A stretch of 50,502 nucleotides of DNA from Anaerolineaceae bacterium UBA6073 (lineage in GTDB: Bacteria; Chloroflexota; Anaerolineae; Anaerolineales; Anaerolineaceae). The notes under the pieces are model-generated. The model saw only the letters and a program-made list of their open reading frames with translations, did no database searches and was not told where the DNA came from. Of this stretch, positions 33,206 to 41,237 are shown one piece after another. The DNA lies in the NCBI GenBank assembly GCA_002436085.1, contig DIXT01000011.1:45782-96283 (forward strand), read 5' to 3'. A program made the position numbers and the translations under genes. The number at the start of each line of letters is the position of its first letter. The first letter of the stretch is position 1.

Positions 33206-36200
33206 CTATTTGGCTTTCTGGATGCGCAGGGTCAGTTGTTCGTTATCAAAGCTGTCGCTGGCAGTAATCCAGGTGCCGGCTTCATCCAGGTTCGCCAGTT
33301 CCACCGCAAGCGTTTCGGTTTTAATCATTTCCGCGCTGTTCAGCACGGCTTCGGTCAGTAGCGGCGTGGCGCTGTAGTGCAAGCGGATGCGGTCAGCGAT
33401 GTCCAGACCGCCGTCTTTGCGCAGGGTCTGCACGCGCCGGATGAATTCCCGTGCCAGTCCTTCGTACACCAGGTCCTGGGTCAAGTGGATATCCAGCGCT
33501 GCCAGATATGGTCCGTCGGAGGCCACTTCCAGGCCTTCCCGCGCGGAGGTGTGCACTTCCACCTCATCAGGCTGAATCTCGTAATACTTGCCCTCCACTT
33601 GCACCACCAGATTGATGCCGTCCAGCAACTTTTGGGCGCTTTCCTGCACAGGCAGTTCCAGGATGGCTTTGCGGATTTGCGGGAAGAGGTTCTTGTACTT
33701 CTGCCCGAGCTGTTTTGGTAGCGGATTGATGCGGTAATCGACCGCCTCACCCGCGCCGCTGAGCAAGCGTACAGATTTTACATTCAGCTCTTCGAGCAGC
33801 ACGTCCTTAAAGCGTTCCACCAGTTCCGCGTCTTCGGCGGAACCGACCGCGAAGGCCACCTCAGCCAGGGGTTGGCGCACTTTAATGTTGGATTTGTTGC
33901 GCGCGGCGTGACCCAGCGAAGCCAGGCGCATCACGAGCGCCATATCGCGGTTAAGTTTTTCGTTGATGTGCTCCGGATCAACCTTGGGCCATTCAATCAG
34001 ATGGACGGAAACCGGCGCATCTTTATTCACGCTGCGCACCAGGTTCTGGTAAAGTTCCTCCGCCATGAAAGGCATGGTGGGCGCCAGCAGACTGGCAAGC
34101 GTGGTAAGCGCGCTGTAGAGCACTTCATAGGCGGCGGCTTTATCTCCGTCCGATTCGCTCTTCCAGAAACGTCGGCGCGAGCGGCGCAGATACCAGTTGG
34201 AAAGCTGGTCCACAAAGGCTTCGATGGGTCGGGTTGCCCCGAGCACGTCATAGGCTTCGTAAGCAGCCGTCACATCGCGCACCAGCGCGTTTAGCGATGA
34301 AAGCAGCCAATAATCCATCGGGCTGTACTGCGGGATGACGTCCATATCTGGCTGCCACTTATCCAGGTTGGCATAGGTGACGAAGAACGAATAGGTGTTC
34401 CAGAGCGTCAGGCTGAAGGTGCGCAGCACCTCCCCCACCAGGTCAGAGCTAAAGCGGCGCTCATTCCCGGATGGGCTGGAGGTGTACAGGTACCACCGCA
34501 CCGCGTCCGCGCCGTGCTGATTGATAACCTCCCAGGGGTCTACCACGTTCCCACGGGATTTGGACATTTTTTGCCCTTCCCCGTCCAGTATCAACCCCAG
34601 GCAGACCACGTTCTTGTAGCTGATGCTGTCAAAAACAAGCCCGCTGATGGCAAGCAGCGAATAGAACCATCCGCGCGTCTGGTCAACAGCTTCACAGATG
34701 AAATCCGCGGGGAACTGCTGCTTGAATTCCTCAACATTTTCAAAAGGGTAATGCCACTGCGCCACCGGCATCGCGCCGGAATCAAACCACACGTCAATCA
34801 ATTCCTTGACGCGCCGCATGGTGCCCTGCCCGCACTCCGGGCAGGTAAACTGCACGCCGTCAATAAACGGGCGATGCAGGTCCATTTTGGAAAGGTCGCG
34901 CCCGGCCAACGCGCTCAACTCCGCTACAGAGCCCACGCAAGTCTGTTTGTGGCAATGCGAGCATTCCCAGACCGGCAGCGGCGTGCCCCAATAGCGGTCC
35001 CGTCCCAGCGCCCAATCGATGTTGTTTTCCAGCCAGTTGCCAAAACGCCCGTTCTTGATATGCTCTGGCACCCAGTTAATCTCCTGGTTGAGCTGCACCA
35101 GGCGCTCTTTAATTCTGCTGGTGCGAATGAACCAGGTCGGGCGGGCAAAGTAGAGCAGCGGCGTGTTGCAGCGCCAGCAGAATGGGTAGGTATGCGTATA
35201 CCGGGAGGCTTTAAACAGCAGCCCGCGTTGGTCCAGGTCTTCCGTGATTCCAGGGTCGGCATCCTTAACGAACACGCCAGCCCAAGGAGAAACTTCTTTA
35301 ATAAACTTGCCCTCATCATTGATGGTCATCAGTACTGGCAGGTCGTACTCTTTTGCCACGGCCATGTCATCAGCGCCAAAAGCAGGCGCGATATGGACCA
35401 GCCCTGTGCCGTCTCCAGTGGTAACGTATTCCGCGTTCACCACATAATGGGCAGGCTTGTCGCTTGGGAGGAAGGTGAACAGCGGCGCGTAGCGCTTGCC
35501 CTTCAGCGCACGTCCCTTCATGGTTTTGAGAATTTTGACAGGCGTATCGCCAAAGACGGCGCCAATCAGGTCCTTTGCCAGAATCAAGCGCTCGCTGCTC
35601 AGGCCATCCGCGCGGGAGACCATGGCGTATTCTACTTCAGGGTGCGCAGCTACCGCCACGTTGCCGGGCAGCGTCCAGGGGGTGGTCGTCCAGACCAGCA
35701 GGTAGGTTTCCTCTTCGTCCACCAACGGAAAGCGCACGAACACCGAGGGGTCTTCTGTCTCACGGTAGCCCTGGGCAACTTCGTGGTCCGAAAGCGGGGT
35801 TCCGCAACGCGGGCAATAAGGGACAACCTTAAAGCCCTGGTACAGCAGGTCTTTGTCCCAAATGGACTTCAGCAGCCACCAGACGGATTCGATATACTCA
35901 TTCCGATATGTGACGTACGCCCGGTCCAGGTCCACCCAGTAACCGATGCGTTCTGTCAGCCGCTCCCAATCCTGAATGCGTTCGAAGGCGGATTCCTTGC
36001 AAAGCGCGTTGAATTTTTCGACCCCGTAAGTCTCGATTTGCGATTTGTTGTTGAAACCGAGCTTCTTCTCGACCTCAATTTCGACGGGCAGCCCATGCGT
36101 ATCCCAGCCGCCGCGGCGGTCTACATAAAAACCGTTCATGGTCTTGTAGCGCGGGAACATATCCTTGAAAACGCGCGCCAGGACATGATGGATTCCCGGT

Positions 36201-36358
36201 TTGCCATTGGCGGTTGGCGGACCCTCAAAAAAGACATAGGGCGGGCGGTCCTTGCGCTCTTTGGAAGATTTTTCGAACACTTCGTTCATCTTCCAGAATC
36301 GCAAAATACCTTCTTCCAGGACTTTGACATTCAGTTTTGGTGAAACGGCGTTAAACAT
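33206..36358 (-). CDS. ileS: Isoleucyl-tRNA synthetase
   Basis: Charges tRNA-Ile. The 1050-residue protein has the class I signature GIHHVLARVF (HIGH motif) near residue 55 and KMSKSRGNVVDP. Between them lies the CP1 editing domain with TTTPWTLPGNVAV and the GTGLVHIAPAFGADD motif. A zinc-type stretch sits before KMSKS (CSHCHKQTC and CPECGQGTM). The C-terminal region is of the long eukaryotic-like type 2 class, typically about 1040 residues, often resistant to mupirocin. I start at ATG 36358, which has GGAGGAG directly upstream. A longer frame runs into the T-box leader. Expression is controlled by that riboswitch. Confidence 0.96.
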   Translation of the reverse strand: MFNAVSPKLNVKVLEEGILRFWKMNEVFEKSSKERKDRPPYVFFEGPPTANGKPGIHHVLARVFKDMFPRYKTMNGFYVDRRGGWDTHGLPVEIEVEKKLGFNNKSQIETYGVEKFNALCKESAFERIQDWERLTERIGYWVDLDRAYVTYRNEYIESVWWLLKSIWDKDLLYQGFKVVPYCPRCGTPLSDHEVAQGYRETEDPSVFVRFPLVDEEETYLLVWTTTPWTLPGNVAVAAHPEVEYAMVSRADGLSSERLILAKDLIGAVFGDTPVKILKTMKGRALKGKRYAPLFTFLPSDKPAHYVVNAEYVTTGDGTGLVHIAPAFGADDMAVAKEYDLPVLMTINDEGKFIKEVSPWAGVFVKDADPGITEDLDQRGLLFKASRYTHTYPFCWRCNTPLLYFARPTWFIRTSRIKERLVQLNQEINWVPEHIKNGRFGNWLENNIDWALGRDRYWGTPLPVWECSHCHKQTCVGSVAELSALAGRDLSKMDLHRPFIDGVQFTCPECGQGTMRRVKELIDVWFDSGAMPVAQWHYPFENVEEFKQQFPADFICEAVDQTRGWFYSLLAISGLVFDSISYKNVVCLGLILDGEGQKMSKSRGNVVDPWEVINQHGADAVRWYLYTSSPSGNERRFSSDLVGEVLRTFSLTLWNTYSFFVTYANLDKWQPDMDVIPQYSPMDYWLLSSLNALVRDVTAAYEAYDVLGATRPIEAFVDQLSNWYLRRSRRRFWKSESDGDKAAAYEVLYSALTTLASLLAPTMPFMAEELYQNLVRSVNKDAPVSVHLIEWPKVDPEHINEKLNRDMALVMRLASLGHAARNKSNIKVRQPLAEVAFAVGSAEDAELVERFKDVLLEELNVKSVRLLSGAGEAVDYRINPLPKQLGQKYKNLFPQIRKAILELPVQESAQKLLDGINLVVQVEGKYYEIQPDEVEVHTSAREGLEVASDGPYLAALDIHLTQDLVYEGLAREFIRRVQTLRKDGGLDIADRIRLHYSATPLLTEAVLNSAEMIKTETLAVELANLDEAGTWITASDSFDNEQLTLRIQKAK

Positions 36359-36375
36359 ACTCCTCCAACAAAAAA

Positions 36376-36637
36376 CTCGTCCCAAATCAGGGACGAGCAT
36401 AAACTCGCGGTACCACCCTGGTTCCCAGGCAATCCCAGGCAACTCAGCAGCTTCGCCCAAACGGGCAAACCCAGCCGCTTCTAACGCTGCAGCACTGCGG
36501 CTCCCTTACTAACCTGTCGGCGTTCAGGTTGCAGCTCCGGAAGGATTTTCTGCCTGATATTCCGCCCCGGCTTCCACCATCCCGGGTTCGCTGTCGGATT
36601 GCGCCGGCTTACTCGTTTCCATCACGGCCATTAACAA
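36376..36637 (-). promoter_or_regulatory. T-box riboswitch (tRNA-Ile) in the ileS leader
   Basis: On the minus strand the T-box sequence AGGGTGGTACCGCG lies at 36406-36419. It is followed by the terminator hairpin CTCGTCCC/GGGACGAG (36376-36397) with a T run. Upstream lies a long Stem I region. A likely specifier ATC (Ile codon) sits at 36556-36558 in the context GAATATCAGG. The TGGT in the T-box matches the ACCA end of tRNA-Ile. Uncharged tRNA-Ile should stabilise the antiterminator and switch on ileS and the genes behind it. Confidence 0.9.
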
Positions 36638-36643
36638 ATAGAA

Positions 36644-36672
36644 ATTATCCCATAAAAATCAGTGCAGGTCAA
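36644..36672 (-). promoter_or_regulatory. Sigma-A promoter of the ileS operon
   Basis: On the minus strand TTGACC (36667-36672) and GATAAT (36644-36649) are separated by 17 bases. Transcription would start near 36637, at the head of the T-box leader. Confidence 0.75.
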
Positions 36673-36684
36673 CTTTAGCAGGCA

Positions 36685-36910
36685 GAGGGTGTTGAAAAAC
36701 ATAGGTTAATCGATTACATCCAAATTTTTCAAAGTTAAGAATTTAAATCTGCCCTCACCCTTTCCCCTCACCAGCATCGTGCGGAAAGTTTTACACTGAA
36801 ACGAGACGCTGGGGAGGGGAATCAAAGGGGAGGGGTTTATGAACATATTGTGTTCTTCTTGAATATAAAGTTGTTCATTTTTTATTTTTCTGGGCATTTT
36901 CAACACCCTC
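36685..36910. mobile_element. MITE-like element (copy B, complete)
   Basis: A 226-base element bounded by perfect 14-base inverted repeats: GAGGGTGTTGAAAA (36685-36698) and TTTTCAACACCCTC (36897-36910). The right 99 bases match 1-99 of this window with two differences. It has no coding capacity for a transposase, so it would depend on an IS with matching ends elsewhere. I see no clear target duplication, but a 12-base direct repeat (ATCGGTTTGCTT, twice) abuts its right end. The left end lies 12 bases upstream of the ileS -35 box. Confidence 0.75.
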
Positions 36911-36933
36911 ATCGGTTTGCTTCATCGGTTTGC

Positions 36934-36962
36934 TTGCCCGTAGAATTATTCTATGTTAGAAT
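36934..36962 (+). promoter_or_regulatory. Promoter of the tRNA-Ser pair
   Basis: TTGCCC (36934-36939) and TAGAAT (36957-36962) are 17 bases apart. The expected start at about 36969 lies just before the first tRNA. Confidence 0.55.
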
Positions 36963-36973
36963 ACTTTCCCTAC

Positions 36974-37058
36974 GGAGGGATGGCCGAGCGGCTCAAGGCG
37001 CCTGTCTTGAAAACAGGTATGGGGAAACCCATCGTGGGTTCGAATCCCACTCCTTCCG
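36974..37058 (+). tRNA. tRNA-Ser (anticodon TGA)
   Basis: An 85-base class II tRNA. The acceptor GGAGGGA pairs with TCCTTCC (one G-T). The anticodon loop CTTGAAA gives TGA, decoding UCA. A long variable arm and the T arm GTGGGTTCGAATCCCAC are present. The discriminator base is G, as in serine tRNAs. CCA is not encoded. Confidence 0.95.
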
Positions 37059-37082
37059 CTCGGGTTGATGCCCGTACTTTTT

Positions 37083-37171
37083 GGGGAGGTGCCAGAGTGG
37101 ACGATTGGGGCCGCCTGCTAAGTGGTTGTTGGAGTAAAATCCAACCGAGGGTTCGAATCCCTCCTTCCCCG
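37083..37171 (+). tRNA. tRNA-Ser (anticodon GCT)
   Basis: An 89-base class II tRNA. The acceptor GGGGAGG pairs with CTTCCCC. The loop CTGCTAA gives anticodon GCT, decoding AGC/AGU. A long variable arm, T arm GAGGGTTCGAATCCCTC and discriminator G are present. CCA is not encoded. It lies 24 bases after the first tRNA-Ser and is surely cotranscribed. Confidence 0.95.
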
Positions 37172-37181
37172 CCTGAACAAA

Positions 37182-37216
37182 GCAAAAGCATCTGAAAAGG
37201 TGCTTTTTGCGTTTTA
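37182..37216 (+). terminator. Terminator after the tRNA-Ser pair
   Basis: GCAAAAGCA (37182-37190) pairs with TGCTTTTTGC (37201-37210) with one bulged T, followed by GTTTTAT. Confidence 0.65.
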
Positions 37217-37490
37217 TAGCGGTCAGTGAAGACTTTAGTTGTTCGTTTTGTAAAACGCAGATACTGCCCCCTCTAACAGCCCCACCAGGAATGTCGAAAT
37301 GGCGGATTTTTCAGAGTCGATGCACGCGCAAAGCCCGGATTTTACGGCCAAACACAAATATTCGCGTTACCGAGAGCTCTTCCCAGAGATGTAAGGCCTG
37401 CCTGCAATTATTCACCTTTCCCGCAAGCGGAAGCTGTGCCACAAATTTCAGATTTCCTGGAAATCTGATCTGTTTTTTCGTAATTCGCGT
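37217..37490. other. Gene-free stretch
   Basis: No gene is visible. The only structure I see is a small hairpin, CAGATTTC (37449-37456) with GAAATCTG (37460-37467), followed a few bases later by a run of six T. It might be a weak terminator. Confidence 0.4.
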
Positions 37491-37918
37491 AATTCTGGCG
37501 CGTTTATTGCGACAGTAATGATGGTGAAATTGGCGTTCTTCCACCACAGGTTTTTGCTGTTGCTCAATTAACAAATTCTTCAATTAAAGAGCAGCGGCTG
37601 AACGCTTATGTGTGGGGCATAGGCTACGCGCAAACTTCCATCTCTGGTCAGGTACAGCTGTGGCTCGTAAACGGCTTCGATGGTGAATTTAATATCAGCC
37701 CGGAAACCTGGATTTTCTCTGCCAAGACCAAGTCCTGGGCAAGCGCCGGCCCTTTGCAAAGCGGCGATTTCTTCCGGACCTCCGCGGTTACCCTGGAGAA
37801 CGTTGTCTATCACGTCGGCGGGTCCCTGGGCGGTTTCAACTATGTCGGTAAGGCCGATAAATACATCGGCTTCAGGCTGTATATTCCTTGCGCTTCCAAG
37901 TTTTCACAGCTAAAGTAA
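37491..37918 (+). pseudogene. Remnant of a kelch-type beta-propeller protein
   Basis: An open frame of about 142 codons without a credible start codon or ribosome-binding site, closed upstream by a stop. The C-terminal half reads like one or two kelch blades: SPETWIFSAKTKSWASAG, then TSAVTLENVVYHVGGSLGG followed by ADKYIGFR. Whole kelch domains have four to seven blades, so this is probably the 3' end of a larger gene whose front has been lost. A terminator hairpin follows it. A short gene starting at GTG 37610 is a less likely reading. Confidence 0.55.
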
Positions 37919-37945
37919 GCGCAAGATACTGTCGTTGATTCCAGA

Positions 37946-37972
37946 AAGCCGTGAGCGCTGCTCACGGCTTTT
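37946..37972 (+). terminator. Terminator after the kelch remnant
   Basis: AAGCCGTGAGC (37946-37956) pairs perfectly with GCTCACGGCTT (37960-37970) around GCT, followed by TTATG. Confidence 0.7.
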
Positions 37973-38154
37973 ATGTCATTACAATTAAGTATTGATGCTT
38001 ACGCAATAACAGTTGCAATATAAGCTTCAAGAGCTGAAGGAAAATTGCCTGATACGCTAACCTTTCCCTGTCACTCATCTTTGCTGAACCGTTTTGCCTT
38101 CTTTTTTTAGCGAACCAATCAATTATCCCTCATCCAAACCTATTCCTAACGATA

Positions 38155-38333
38155 GTCTTTGCGAGCCGTTTTGCCAATACGTGTCAGGGAACCGGTTAGA
38201 GTTCTCTGAACTTCAAACCCAAACCTGCGTTTCGTCTTTGCGAGCCGTTTTGCCAATACGTGTCAGGGAACCGGTTAGAGTTCTCTGAACTTTAAACCTA
38301 ATCCTGCGTTTCGTCTTTACGAGCCGTTTTGCC
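38155..38333. repeat. 79-bp tandem repeat, two full units plus a partial third
   Basis: Units start at 38155, 38234 and 38313, each with GTCTTTGCGAGCCGTTTTGC (third unit with one change). The first two are nearly identical over their whole length. The third diverges after about 21 bases. Each contains GGGAACCGGTTAGAGTTC. A looser relative of the start of the unit occurs near 38083. No protein or RNA gene is evident. Confidence 0.85.
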
Positions 38334-38431
38334 CGACATACGCTGACTGAAAACAAACAAGCTCATGGGCAAACGGCGCGGCAATCTGCCTTTAGTCCCT
38401 GGAATTAAACATTTTCAATAAAAATCCAACC

Positions 38432-38458
38432 AAAAGGAGCCCTGTGATAAAGGGCTCC
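38432..38458 (-). terminator. Terminator of the ferredoxin/DUF438 operon
   Basis: Read on the minus strand, GGAGCCC (38452-38458) pairs with GGGCTCC (38436-38442), followed by TTTT. It lies about 70 bases after the stop codon of the DUF438 gene. Confidence 0.7.
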
Positions 38459-38528
38459 ACGAATAGACATCAAACGAAGCAGCGTCAGGGCTCCAACAAA
38501 TCAACCGCCTGGTCGAAACAGCCGCTAT

Positions 38529-39713
38529 CTAAGCTTTATCATCCAGTAAGCGTCGCTCCCCTTCCAACGCGCGGATAGCGCTGACGTCCTGGGTCACCTC
38601 AATCACACCCTTATACGCGCCCTGCGCGTCCCGCAGAGCGAAATAGCGGATGTGCACGAACTTCCCGCCCATCTGGATCCAGAACTCAGCCACGTCGCGC
38701 TTACCGGCGCGGAAATCATCCACAATGCCCTGCACAACGTGCACGCTCTGCGGTGGGTGGCAGTTCTGTACGGACCGGCCTATAATCGCGGCGGTGCGCA
38801 CAAAAATGCGCTCGGAGGTCTGGGAGAAGAAACAGACCTTATCGTTTTCATCCACGAATGTGATATCCACCGGAAGATTCGTGAGCATCAGGTTGATCTG
38901 TTCCTGGGTCAGCGCGCCGGTGGACAGGCTGATTTTCCCTTCCGATGCAACCACGGGCGCTTCTTCCTGCACTGGCTCCGCAGTCGCAGCGTCTTTTTTC
39001 AGGCTCAGGCTCTCGGCTTTGATCATGTCCCAGTCTGCCTGGCTCAGACGGTTCATAGACTCCGGCAGCAGCACTTTTTCTTCCTTGTAGAACATGTCCC
39101 GCACCGCTTTTGCCATGTCAAGATACTCCGCTTCGACGGTTTTAAGGTCAAGCGGGTCGCTGTTCATCAGGGACTGCAGGTTGCGGATGGCTTTGTGAAT
39201 GTCGTTGTGCACGCCCCACATCACCTTGGAGGGTCCCTCGAATCCGTATTTTTCGAGTACCGGGAAAAGCAGGTTTTCCTTCCATTCATAGTGACGTTCG
39301 ATCAAGTTCAGGTTGCCGGCCGCCAGGCGCAGGGATTTCAGCGCGTTTTTATCCCCGGCCAGCACCCGTGCCAGGCTGCCTTCAATGGATTCGAGCACGC
39401 GGCTGATGACCTCATTCTCCAGCCGGAAATTGTAGACCGGGTGCCCGGGAACAGATTCCGGCGCGGGTTGGCTTTCCAGGCCCTGCTGGAAGACCGCCAC
39501 GTGCAGGTCGCACAGTTTCTGAATATCCGCCACGGGCAGCCCTTCGGCAATCACTTCGCGTTCTGCCTGGGCAATATCCGAAGCGCTTGCTTCAGCGATG
39601 ACTTCGTTGAATTCTTCCTGCAGGGATTCCACACTCTCCCCGGCGTGCAGTTTGCGGATAATCGCCTTGAGGGCATCCTTGCGTTTGGACGCGTTGTTGA
39701 TGAATTCGCTCAT
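38529..39713 (-). CDS. DUF438 / hemerythrin / PAS protein
   Basis: A 394-residue cytoplasmic sensor-like protein with the classic three-part layout. The N-terminal DUF438 domain covers about 1-80. The hemerythrin-like four-helix domain (about 90-230) carries the metal-binding pattern ERHYEWKENLLFPVLE, GVHNDIH and FYKEEKVLLPESM. The C-terminal PAS domain (about 265-380) contains NLPVDITFVDENDKVCFFSQ and HIRYFALRDAQGAYKG. A di-iron hemerythrin centre can bind oxygen or nitric oxide. It lies 13 bases behind the ferredoxin gene, and both lie downstream of a Crp/Fnr-type operator. A role in oxygen or NO response is inferred from that. Confidence 0.88.
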   Translation of the reverse strand: MSEFINNASKRKDALKAIIRKLHAGESVESLQEEFNEVIAEASASDIAQAEREVIAEGLPVADIQKLCDLHVAVFQQGLESQPAPESVPGHPVYNFRLENEVISRVLESIEGSLARVLAGDKNALKSLRLAAGNLNLIERHYEWKENLLFPVLEKYGFEGPSKVMWGVHNDIHKAIRNLQSLMNSDPLDLKTVEAEYLDMAKAVRDMFYKEEKVLLPESMNRLSQADWDMIKAESLSLKKDAATAEPVQEEAPVVASEGKISLSTGALTQEQINLMLTNLPVDITFVDENDKVCFFSQTSERIFVRTAAIIGRSVQNCHPPQSVHVVQGIVDDFRAGKRDVAEFWIQMGGKFVHIRYFALRDAQGAYKGVIEVTQDVSAIRALEGERRLLDDKA

Positions 39714-39726
39714 AATATCTCCATTT

Positions 39727-39951
39727 CTATTCTTGGGTGCCCCAGGTGATGGTCAGGGGGCATTGGATCGCGTTTTGTGGGCAAACAGCTTCGCATTCGG
39801 TGCAGTAGGTGCAGGCTTCCGGCTTGGCAAAGAAAGGCGTGTCGCTTTCAATGTCCATCGCCAGCGCGTGCTCCGGGCAGGCGGCAGCGCACGCGCCGCA
39901 GCGGATGCACAGCGATAATTCAATAACCGGAAGGACGTGTGTGTTTGTCAT
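39727..39951 (-). CDS. Two-cluster ferredoxin
   Basis: A 74-residue ferredoxin with two [4Fe-4S] motifs, CIRCGACAAACP and CTYCTECEAVCP, the second followed by the usual Asn-Ala-Ile. It is a small soluble electron carrier. I start at ATG 39951. An in-frame TTG seven codons upstream adds residues that overlap the probable promoter. The start has no good Shine-Dalgarno sequence, which would fit a leaderless transcript from the Crp/Fnr-controlled promoter. It is cotranscribed with the DUF438 protein. Confidence 0.88.
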   Translation of the reverse strand: MTNTHVLPVIELSLCIRCGACAAACPEHALAMDIESDTPFFAKPEACTYCTECEAVCPQNAIQCPLTITWGTQE

Positions 39952-39985
39952 TGAATGAAGTTTACCTGGCAATCCCCACCCGCGC

Positions 39986-40001
39986 TGTGACTTAAGTCAC
40001 A
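39986..40001 (-). promoter_or_regulatory. Crp/Fnr-family operator
   Basis: TGTGACTTAAGTCACA is a perfect 16-base palindrome of the TGTGA-N6-TCACA type. Its centre lies 42 bases from the ferredoxin start codon. A TAAACT -10-like box (39959-39964, minus strand) would place the operator near -41.5, the class II activator position. The gene for a Crp/Fnr protein lies directly upstream. Confidence 0.75.
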
Positions 40002-40045
40002 CATAGGTGCAGTTTTCTTATTTGCCGCGGAAAAAGTAGGCGCTC

Positions 40046-40726
40046 TCACCAGCGCTGCGCTTCTTCTTCCAGCGCGGCGCGGTTTTTCAACACCAGGCGC
40101 TGGCGCTGGCGTTCCAACCAGCCCGCTTGCGCAAAATCGCGCAGCAGCCGGGCGACAATCTCACGCACTGTGCCAATTTCTGCCGCGATTTCCTTCTGGG
40201 TGATGCCGGCAGTCTGCCCGGGTTGATCCGCCTGCTTGATCAGAAAAGCCGCCAGCCGCGAGCGCACGCTCTGCAGGCTGAGGCGGCCCGCCAGATCGCT
40301 TAACTGCTCAGAATTACCCGCCAGGTAGCGCAGCAGGGTCCAATTAAATGGGCTACTTTGCGAGCTAAGGTCCCTGAAGATGCTTGGAGGAATGGAAACA
40401 ATTTGCGTGGCCTGGCATGCCCGCCCGCTGGCGGAGTGACAGGCATTATCATCAAGCAGAAGCGCAGCCGCAGAGATAATCTCCCCAGCGTGCAAATGGA
40501 AGAAAACTTGTTCCCTGCCATCCAAGGAGCGCTTGAAAACCGCTGCGTCGCCCTCCAGAACCACCAGAAGGCTGTTTATCTCATCTTCTTCGGAGAAGAC
40601 CGTATCTCCGGCATTGTACTTATGCAACACGCTGCTTTCCGCTATCCTTAGCAGCGCCTCCGCAGGCAGGCCGGAAAACAGCACCATCTGCCCTAAACGC
40701 GCAGTCAGGTCCTGTTCCGCGCCCAT
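40046..40726 (-). CDS. Crp/Fnr-family transcriptional regulator
   Basis: A 226-residue regulator. The N-terminal cNMP-binding-like beta-roll (about 10-125) contains YNAGDTVFSEEDEINSLLVVLEGDAAVF. A long dimerisation helix follows. The C-terminal winged helix has GITQKEIAAEIGTVREIVARLLRDF as the HTH_Crp motif. There is no N-terminal Fnr-type cysteine cluster, so it is closer to Dnr/HcpR or Crp in design. I start at ATG 40726. A TTG at 40783 is an alternative that lengthens the N-terminus by 19 residues. Its most likely target is the palindrome in front of the ferredoxin gene, 45 bases beyond its own stop. Confidence 0.85.
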   Translation of the reverse strand: MGAEQDLTARLGQMVLFSGLPAEALLRIAESSVLHKYNAGDTVFSEEDEINSLLVVLEGDAAVFKRSLDGREQVFFHLHAGEIISAAALLLDDNACHSASGRACQATQIVSIPPSIFRDLSSQSSPFNWTLLRYLAGNSEQLSDLAGRLSLQSVRSRLAAFLIKQADQPGQTAGITQKEIAAEIGTVREIVARLLRDFAQAGWLERQRQRLVLKNRAALEEEAQRW

Positions 40727-40877
40727 CAGAACGCCGTGCTCCGTGCCTGCCCAGGGGAAAAGCAGGCGCGCAACCTGACGCAAGCGCTCAGGTTAACCCA
40801 TACCACAACACAACAAGCACACAAGTAATCCATTTTCGGCTTAATCATACCCTTTCTTTTCAGCGCACCATGCGTTT

Positions 40878-41237
40878 GTGAAGAGCCGCCAGCAGACCGT
40901 CTGCATGACCCATCTTTCGCATGCTTACCCCCAAGGCGCCAACCTGTACTTCATTTTTATCGCGCATATTGGTACAATCAAGGAATATCTGCAGCTGCAG
41001 TACGGCATCCTGGAAGCCATCGCGAAGAGCGGCGCGGCTATCAGCCACCATCACGACGTCGGTAAGCAAACCTCACCCTGGCTGGAGGAGACCATCAGAA
41101 AGTCCCAGATGGACGTCATCCGGCTGCTGAAAAAACATTTCGATCCGCACTACATCATGAACCCGGGCGGCACGCTTGGCCTGGACATGAGCGCTGAACA
41201 AGCGGAAAAACATTGGAGCATGGATTTGGAGAGCTGA
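40878..41237 (+). pseudogene. Truncated FAD-linked oxidase (C-terminal end only)
   Basis: About 119 codons resembling the last quarter of FAD-binding oxidases of the alkyl-DHAP synthase / glycolate oxidase type. It has THLSHAYPQGANLYFIF, SGAAISHHHDVGKQTSPWLEE and the terminal KKHFDPHYIMNPGGTLGL. Full members have 450-550 residues with an N-terminal FAD domain, which is missing here. The DNA upstream is non-coding. The frame opens at a GTG without a ribosome-binding site. I judge it the 3' remnant of a deleted gene. Its stop overlaps the ATG of the FGGY kinase by one base, so the two once formed an operon. Confidence 0.75.

Noticed and set aside
34514..36343. Long open frame (609 codons) on the plus strand opposite ileS
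   Set aside because: It lies entirely antisense to the well-supported ileS gene. It is a by-product of GC-rich codon use and has no domain or ribosome-binding site.
38155..38333. CRISPR array
   Set aside because: The 79-base units follow each other directly without unique spacers, and no cas genes are near.
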